NCBI GenBank assembly: GCA_946414975.1 | Contig: CAMKQS010000023.1 | Location: 1 to 18,287, forward strand | DNA length: 18,287 nucleotides | Reading direction: 5' to 3' | From: an uncultured Caryophanales bacterium | Lineage (GTDB): Bacteria > Bacillota_I > Bacilli_A > RF39 > UBA660 | Shown: positions 14,001 to 18,287 of the stretch, one piece after another | How positions within the stretch are numbered: position 1 is the stretch's first letter | Layout: every line of letters begins with the position of its first letter | The notes under the pieces: generated by a model | Databases searched by the model: none | The model's input: only the letters and a program-made list of their open reading frames with translations | What the model was told of the DNA's origin: nothing | Translations under genes and position numbers: made by a program

Positions 14001-14537
14001 CTAATCACCTACATTTCTATTGTATATTTTTTTTAATGTTTTGGGATTAATTGTTGCATCTATTCCATTTTCAGCAAGATATGTGTATGTATCTATTAAC
14101 ACCTTATCTATCTTAGGATTTATAAACTCGCTTTTACCACTATTTAAATAATATTCAAGCGGTTCTGATACTGTCCACTTATCTTTCTTATAAGTTTGAC
14201 CTGCAGCTATATTATCGCATATCATTTCTACTGTATACTTATATGGTATTAAAGCTCCTTTTCTATCGAGTAAATCATACCAATAATCAAAATGATGCTT
14301 ATTATGACTTTTATGATGTAACCAAGCTTTAGAATAACCTAAATCTTTCTTACAATTTATAATTGGGCTTTCATCTCCTCGATAATATTTCACACTTTCG
14401 ATAAATTCTACTGGCAAATATTTAGATAAGTCATGAACCAGTCCTCTATAAGGAATACCTGCTTTTGTACATAATTTAAAGACTCTAAATCTATGTTTAT
14501 TAATAAGATGAAAATGTAATACAATATTCTTAATCAT
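14001..14537 (-). CDS. DUF5662 family protein, possible metal-dependent hydrolase
   Basis: This 178-aa protein matches the DUF5662 pattern: an N-terminal helix with H-x-x-x-V/F and C-x-K-A-G-I-P, then G-L-V-H-D-L-S-K-Y-L-P-V-E-F (about 32-45), and W-L-H-H-K-S-H-N-K-H-H (about 72-82) followed by an aromatic D-Y-W-Y-D-L. The His-Asp pair and His-rich turn resemble the metal site of HD-type phosphohydrolases, which is an inference; no activity is known to me for the family. It sits with almost no gaps between pncC and nadK inside an NAD cluster, three bases after pncC and abutting nadK. That makes a nucleotide- or NAD-linked reaction plausible. There is no membrane segment. Confidence 0.78.
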   Translation of the reverse strand: MIKNIVLHFHLINKHRFRVFKLCTKAGIPYRGLVHDLSKYLPVEFIESVKYYRGDESPIINCKKDLGYSKAWLHHKSHNKHHFDYWYDLLDRKGALIPYKYTVEMICDNIAAGQTYKKDKWTVSEPLEYYLNSGKSEFINPKIDKVLIDTYTYLAENGIDATINPKTLKKIYNRNVGD

Positions 14538-14540
14538 AAA

Positions 14541-15008
14541 CTACTTTATTACCTCAACTAACTTATCAACTATTTTATTAATAATTAATTCTTTATTAAG
14601 TTCTCTACTAGATTTAGTTGCCTCTATAATAAATTCAACATATTCATCATTATCTTTATCATAAACACATACAAACGTTATATTATCACTACCATAAGGA
14701 TTATTCTTATCAACTCTATTTAGTTTCCCTGTTATTCCAATACCGTAATTAGAATTAGCAAATTTAGATATATTATATGCCATTTCTCTAGCTACTTCTT
14801 TACTATATACACTATATTTATCTATTGTTTCGCTGCTTACTCCCATTTTAATTTTATATTCATTAGAATATGTAACTGCAGAAAATTTAAGTATCTCACT
14901 CGCACCTTCTATATTAGTAATAGCATTTACAACCCCTCCACCAGTACATGATTCCATTGTAGCAATTGTTTTATTTAATTTAGTTAATACATTTATTACT
15001 TCTTGCAT
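14541..15008 (-). CDS. pncC: PncC/CinA C-terminal family, probable NMN deamidase
   Basis: The 155-aa product corresponds to the stand-alone CinA C-terminal domain, which in characterised members deamidates nicotinamide mononucleotide to nicotinate mononucleotide. E-S-C-T-G-G at 19-24 carries the active-site Ser region, and A-V-T-Y-S-N-E at 44-50 is the family's S/T-Y-S-N motif. At 91-98 it reads G-I-T-G-K-L-N-R where most members have GITGIAGP, so it belongs to a variant subgroup and substrate use may differ. ATG 15008 lies inside the ADP-ribosylglycohydrolase gene (13-base overlap) after AAGGAG. NMN from DNA ligase could thus return to the NaMN pool used by NadD. The family call is firm, the exact substrate less so. 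Confidence 0.85.
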   Translation of the reverse strand: MQEVINVLTKLNKTIATMESCTGGGVVNAITNIEGASEILKFSAVTYSNEYKIKMGVSSETIDKYSVYSKEVAREMAYNISKFANSNYGIGITGKLNRVDKNNPYGSDNITFVCVYDKDNDEYVEFIIEATKSSRELNKELIINKIVDKLVEVIK

Positions 15009-15841
15009 AATAGTTTCTCCTTTTTATAATATTTACTCAATATATCTTTCATATAATTAGGAATATATTCACTCACATCATCTATTATTTCATTTGGAAT
15101 ACCATAATACGCTTCTGATAAAGAACCTGTGATGCAAGCAATTGTATCTGTATCTCCTCCTATTGATAGCGCAATTCTAATAGCGCTTTCAAAAGAATAT
15201 GATTTTAAAAAGCAAAATATTGCTTGTGGCACTGAATCAATTGCCTTAGATGTAAAGTGATAATTATGTCTTAAGTCTTCTAAATCGTAATCTAGGTTAA
15301 AGTAGTTTTTAGTAATATAATCTATAAGTTCTACCTTAGACATTCCATGTTTTAAAAAGAATATTGAAGTTGCGATTGCCTCTGCACACTTAATACTATC
15401 TTTATTATTATGTGTTGGAATAGTAGCAAGATATGACTCACGTTTTACATCTTCAAATGAATCAAACAGAAAACCTACAGGAGATATTCTCATAGCACAT
15501 CCATTACCATAACTATCGCCTTTGGAATCATTATTAAGCCATTTTATAAAGCCTGAACCAAATCTACTTCTTCCATATCTATCAACACCCATATTAATTT
15601 CTTTTAAGCCATATTCCTTCAATGATTCTTTATAAGCTTTATTATTTATAATGGCATCCATGATTGCTATTGTAAGTATTGAATCATCTGTAACTGAACA
15701 ATTCTCATTAAATAATGGTGTATCATTATTTAAAACTTTAATTCTCTCTTCATAAGATCTAATACCTTTTTCTTTTAAACTATTTACTTCTAAAACTTCT
15801 AAATAAGAACCTGCAATATCACCTATAATTGCCCCTAACAT
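14996..15841 (-). CDS. ADP-ribosylglycohydrolase (DraG/ARH family)
   Basis: Enzymes of this family remove ADP-ribose from proteins or from small ADP-ribosyl compounds with two Mg ions. Numbering from ATG 15841, the metal motifs are complete: G-D-I-A-G-S 7-12, T-D-D-S 51-54, and G-G-D-T-D-T 228-233. Also conserved are N-G-C-A-M-R-I-S-P-V-G 113-123 and T-H-N 143-145. Length is 281 aa. A longer TTG-started frame (15859) is less likely because GAGGTG is spaced correctly for ATG 15841. No DraT-like transferase is visible nearby. Its product, ADP-ribose, is the substrate of the Nudix enzyme at 17176 and a likely ligand of the NrtR-type regulator, which fits the cluster. Confidence 0.93.
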   Translation of the reverse strand: MLGAIIGDIAGSYLEVLEVNSLKEKGIRSYEERIKVLNNDTPLFNENCSVTDDSILTIAIMDAIINNKAYKESLKEYGLKEINMGVDRYGRSRFGSGFIKWLNNDSKGDSYGNGCAMRISPVGFLFDSFEDVKRESYLATIPTHNNKDSIKCAEAIATSIFFLKHGMSKVELIDYITKNYFNLDYDLEDLRHNYHFTSKAIDSVPQAIFCFLKSYSFESAIRIALSIGGDTDTIACITGSLSEAYYGIPNEIIDDVSEYIPNYMKDILSKYYKKEKLLCKK

Positions 15842-15863
15842 ATTACACCTCACATACAATTTA

Positions 15864-15872
15864 ATTATAACA
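15864..15872 (-). promoter_or_regulatory. Possible internal promoter before the ADP-ribosylglycohydrolase gene
   Basis: The 42-base gap after nadD has a perfect extended -10 on the minus strand, TGTTATAAT (hexamer 15864-15869), some 23 bases upstream of ATG 15841. No good -35 is seen. Confidence 0.45.
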
Positions 15873-15883
15873 CATTAAGTTTT

Positions 15884-16417
15884 TTATTTATATAATTTAT
15901 TATCATTGATATATTTTAATACTTTTCTATCTAAATATTTTGATCTAATCTTTTTATTATTTCTTATTTCAGTTGATGATATTTGTATAGGATTAATCAA
16001 AGCAAATATCATATTATCATACTTAATGTTAGTTTTTATATTATTTCTATCAACAACAATTAATCCATAGTTAAGAATTTTATCATAATTCATCCATTTA
16101 TGAAAATCATTTAAATTATCTAATCCTATAATAAGTTTTATATCATCACTTCTATACATTTTTTTATATACATCCATTATTTGATATGTATATTTTAATT
16201 CATTATTAATTGTATCAACTATAATATTACTACTACATACAAGTTTTAACATATTGATTCTATCATTTAGTGGAGCAAGATTATTTTTGTTCCAGTATCC
16301 TAAAGTAGGTATAATATAAATTTTATCAACATAGTTATTTTTAATTAGTTTATTGGCAACATCAATATGTCCCTTATGCACAGGATTGAATGAACCAACA
16401 TATATTCCTATTTTCAT
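15884..16417 (-). CDS. nadD: Nicotinate-nucleotide adenylyltransferase
   Basis: NadD joins NaMN and ATP to give nicotinate adenine dinucleotide. The nucleotidyltransferase signatures are clear: G-S-F-N-P-V-H-K-G-H at 8-17 (H-x-G-H 14-17), G-L-D-N-L-N-D-F-H-K-W 98-108, and I-S-S-T-E-I-R 146-152. The family's basic loop is present in short form. Length is 177 aa, slightly short, and there is no fused HD (YqeK) domain. The gene starts four bases after the nadE stop, with only a weak GAAAG-type site, so its translation is probably coupled to nadE. It feeds NadE directly. Confidence 0.95.
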   Translation of the reverse strand: MKIGIYVGSFNPVHKGHIDVANKLIKNNYVDKIYIIPTLGYWNKNNLAPLNDRINMLKLVCSSNIIVDTINNELKYTYQIMDVYKKMYRSDDIKLIIGLDNLNDFHKWMNYDKILNYGLIVVDRNNIKTNIKYDNMIFALINPIQISSTEIRNNKKIRSKYLDRKVLKYINDNKLYK

Positions 16418-16421
16418 ATAA

Positions 16422-17174
16422 TTACTTTCTATACATTACAGTTGCAAATTTATGTTGATTAAGATTATGTAGTTTCATAACCTTTTGTTTAATTATATCT
16501 TCTACATATTCACCTTTTATTACTTTTTCAATGTCATCATATTTAACTCCAAGTTTTTCCTCATCTGTAACTCCTGATAATCCATCATCAGGAGCTTTAT
16601 TAACTACTTGATATGGAACTCCAATATATTTTCCTACTTCAATAACTTCTTTCACAGATAGATCACCAAGTACCATAATATCAGATACATTATCTCCACC
16701 TTTAGTAAAATAGCCAACATAAAGTTCACATGCATTAGATGTTCCAGGAACTATATAAGTACCACCTTTTACGCTAGATAACATAGCTGCATTGTAATAT
16801 AGAGTTGCAGTTCTAAGTCTAGGCTTAATATTTATATTGGCATCAATTAAATTTTCATCTTTAATATCAGGATAAATATTTTTAATTTGTTTTACATAAT
16901 TATCATATGTACTAGTTAAATCTACCTCTTTAATATCAAATCCAAAACGATTAGCAACTAAATATGCATTCTTTTTATCATTTTCTTTAGAATGACATGG
17001 CATCCATAAACCTTGAATATTTTCAGGACCAATAGCACGAGCAAATAACCCTGCAACAACTGCTGAATCTTTGCCACCAGAAATACCAATAACTGCTCCT
17101 TTTAAATTATTCTCTTTATAATATTTTCTTATAAATTCTATAATCTCTTCTGTTGTTTTCTTTACATCAAGCAT
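16422..17174 (-). CDS. nadE: Ammonia-dependent NAD synthetase
   Basis: NadE amidates NaAD to NAD with ATP. The PP-loop S-G-G-K-D-S is at 32-37. Downstream the core shows P-R-L-R-T-A-T-L-Y-Y, V-P-G-T-S-N-A-C-E, and the Y-F-T-K-G-G-D motif, then the A-P-D-D-G-L-S-G-V-T-D-E-E lid region. At 250 aa it lacks the N-terminal nitrilase (glutaminase) domain, so it must use free ammonia. ATG 17174 is one base after the Nudix gene's stop and is preceded by AAAGGAGAGG. It is part of the tight pncB-Nudix-nadE-nadD run. Confidence 0.96.
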   Translation of the reverse strand: MLDVKKTTEEIIEFIRKYYKENNLKGAVIGISGGKDSAVVAGLFARAIGPENIQGLWMPCHSKENDKKNAYLVANRFGFDIKEVDLTSTYDNYVKQIKNIYPDIKDENLIDANINIKPRLRTATLYYNAAMLSSVKGGTYIVPGTSNACELYVGYFTKGGDNVSDIMVLGDLSVKEVIEVGKYIGVPYQVVNKAPDDGLSGVTDEEKLGVKYDDIEKVIKGEYVEDIIKQKVMKLHNLNQHKFATVMYRK

Positions 17175-17175
17175 A

Positions 17176-17775
17176 TTACCTCTCCTTTACATACTTTTTA
17201 ATTTTTTCAAGTGCTAATTTTGTATTTACCCCCATAATATAATTCATATCATTTAAATAATTTAACTCATCATAATTAAATGTCATATATTTTATTATTT
17301 CATCTTTATCTAAATTTTGTTCATACTTTTTTTTACAATTTAAAGCTAAATAAATTCTATTTAATGCCATACTGCATCCTTCATCTTGATAGAATGTATC
17401 TATTAATTTAATACTATCAGGAACATAACCTGTCTCCTCAGCAAGTTCTCTTAAAGCTCCCGCTTTAGCATCTTCTAAAGCTTCTATATATCCGGCTGGA
17501 AATCCAATACCAACAGAAAGATCAGTAAATACTCTAGGTTCAATAACAGTTAAAAACTCCCCATCAACTAAAGGTACAATAATAGCAGCAGAGCCATCAC
17601 AATTACCTTTAATTAATCTTTCTCTTGTGATAACTCTACCATTATTAAGAGTATATTTAAAAGATTCGCTTTGTAAAAATTTATCTTCTTGTTTAACATT
17701 GTTTTTCTCTTTTTTAATTACCTTTAATTCTTCTATTATTTCTTTTAATTTTTCTATTTTTTCTTTTCTAATCAT
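17176..17775 (-). CDS. Nudix hydrolase, probable ADP-ribose pyrophosphatase
   Basis: The Nudix box at 95-117 is perfect (G95, E101, R109-E110-L, E113-E114, G116), unlike the degenerate one in the NrtR-type gene of this window, so this protein should be catalytic. Around it, residues 58-70 and the P-R-V-F-T-D-L-S-V-G-I-G-F-P-A-G stretch fit the ADP-ribose/ADP-sugar pyrophosphatase branch, which splits ADP-ribose into AMP and ribose 5-phosphate. A Lys/Glu-rich N-terminal helix (1-33) precedes the domain. Length is 199 aa. It lies one base from pncB and one from nadE. The substrate is inferred from subfamily features and from the ADP-ribosylglycohydrolase in the same cluster. Confidence 0.88.
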   Translation of the reverse strand: MIRKEKIEKLKEIIEELKVIKKEKNNVKQEDKFLQSESFKYTLNNGRVITRERLIKGNCDGSAAIIVPLVDGEFLTVIEPRVFTDLSVGIGFPAGYIEALEDAKAGALRELAEETGYVPDSIKLIDTFYQDEGCSMALNRIYLALNCKKKYEQNLDKDEIIKYMTFNYDELNYLNDMNYIMGVNTKLALEKIKKYVKER

Positions 17776-17776
17776 C

Positions 17777-18287
17777 TTATCTTACCTTTTTTTTAACTTT
17801 AGTATTTCTTACTTCCATAATCATAGCTTCTTTTAATTCTCTTAATTTATTAGTTAAATCTACATAGTATTGATGTGGATTATCTAATCTTTTAATCTCT
17901 GGATAAATTGTTTTAAATTCATTATCACAATAATATTTCTTCTGTTTAATTGTTGGTTCTTTATATACTTGATTTCCATTTTTAAATATAACCTCAGTCA
18001 TTAATCTAACATTATAATTTTCTAAATCTGTAGTTTTCCATATTTCAGTTGGAGATACTAAAGTATACTTATCTTTCGGAATAATCTCATCATTTAATGC
18101 GATTACATCTCCAAGTGCATAATTAGTTTTTTTATCATAAAATCTATATAATTTCTTATATCCTGGATTTATAGTCTTTATTGTATCTTCACTAACCTTT
18201 ATTCTAGGAATAATATTATTTTCTTTTTCAATAGCTACTAATTTATATACTCCACCTACACGTTCTTTAGATGCAGCAATATTATCT
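17777..18287 (-). CDS. pncB: Nicotinate phosphoribosyltransferase (C-terminal part)
   Basis: Only the last 169 codons are in the window; the frame is open to its upper edge, so the N-terminus and catalytic core lie beyond. An internal ATG at 18001 is not the start. The visible part is typical of the PncB C-terminus in Firmicutes: G-G-V-Y-K-L-V-A, then I-K-V-S-E-D-T-I-K-T-I-N-P-G-Y, L-Y-R-F-Y-D, A-L-G-D-V-I-A-L, and near the end K-R-L-D-N-P-H-Q-Y-Y-V-D-L. PncB makes NaMN from nicotinate and phosphoribosyl pyrophosphate and is the entry step of the salvage route continued by nadD and nadE here. It ends one base before the Nudix gene. Confidence 0.93.
   Translation of the reverse strand, partial: DNIAASKERVGGVYKLVAIEKENNIIPRIKVSEDTIKTINPGYKKLYRFYDKKTNYALGDVIALNDEIIPKDKYTLVSPTEIWKTTDLENYNVRLMTEVIFKNGNQVYKEPTIKQKKYYCDNEFKTIYPEIKRLDNPHQYYVDLTNKLRELKEAMIMEVRNTKVKKKVR

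Noticed and set aside
1..18287. NAD cluster as an antitoxin or phage-defence partner of the T7SS locus
   Set aside because: The two are separated by housekeeping genes and terminators, and no NADase toxin is visible in the window.

Overview
The window looks like the chromosome of an AT-rich, low-GC Gram-positive bacterium (Bacilli/Bacillota type, possibly a gut lineage near the Erysipelotrichia/RF39 groups; the placement is an inference). Reasons: very low GC, strong AGGAGG or GGTGAT ribosome binding sites, a Firmicutes-type (EssC/YukD) type VII secretion locus, a CIRCE/HrcA heat-shock operator, and extended -10 promoters. All intact genes are on the minus strand, so transcription runs from high to low coordinates. 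The standard bacterial code is used: essC ends in TGA and Trp is TGG.

Region 1 (1-7535, minus) is a type VII secretion (T7SSb) locus. A good promoter (7506-7534) precedes yukD/esaB (ubiquitin-like) and essC (FtsK/SpoIIIE ATPase). A second promoter then serves four helical ESX-like genes: a 100-aa protein, a 241-aa protein that looks like two fused WXG100 domains, a 75-aa protein, and a large protein (at least 400 aa, cut by the window edge) with an N-terminal WXG100-like hairpin and 69-bp tandem repeats. EsaA, EssA and EssB are not seen; they may lie beyond position 1. A perfect 21-bp hairpin, with a competing 10-bp hairpin sharing one arm, sits between the 241-aa and 75-aa genes.

Region 2 (7534-10734, minus) is housekeeping: engB (ribosome-assembly GTPase), a membrane protein, gpmI (cofactor-independent phosphoglycerate mutase) and an hsp20 chaperone under a CIRCE operator. 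Terminators follow engB and hsp20.

Region 3 (10740-11690) is a decayed patch: an orphan C-terminal reading frame, a SipW-type signal peptidase I gene with two single-base frameshifts, and a frameshifted and truncated TetR-like fragment on the plus strand. A bidirectional terminator and then an ArsC/Spx-family gene follow.

Region 4 (12085-18287, minus) is the most coherent part: a dense NAD(P) supply and ADP-ribose recycling cluster. In transcription order it holds pncB (partial), an ADP-ribose pyrophosphatase-type Nudix enzyme, nadE, nadD, an ADP-ribosylglycohydrolase, a PncC/CinA-like NMN deamidase, a DUF5662 protein, nadK, an NrtR-type Nudix regulator with a degenerate Nudix box, and a small two-helix membrane protein coupled to it. 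Together these convert nicotinate to NaMN, NaAD, NAD and NADP, can return NMN to NaMN, and can release and break down ADP-ribose, with a probable ADP-ribose-sensing regulator in the same block. The DUF5662 and membrane proteins are the unexplained members.
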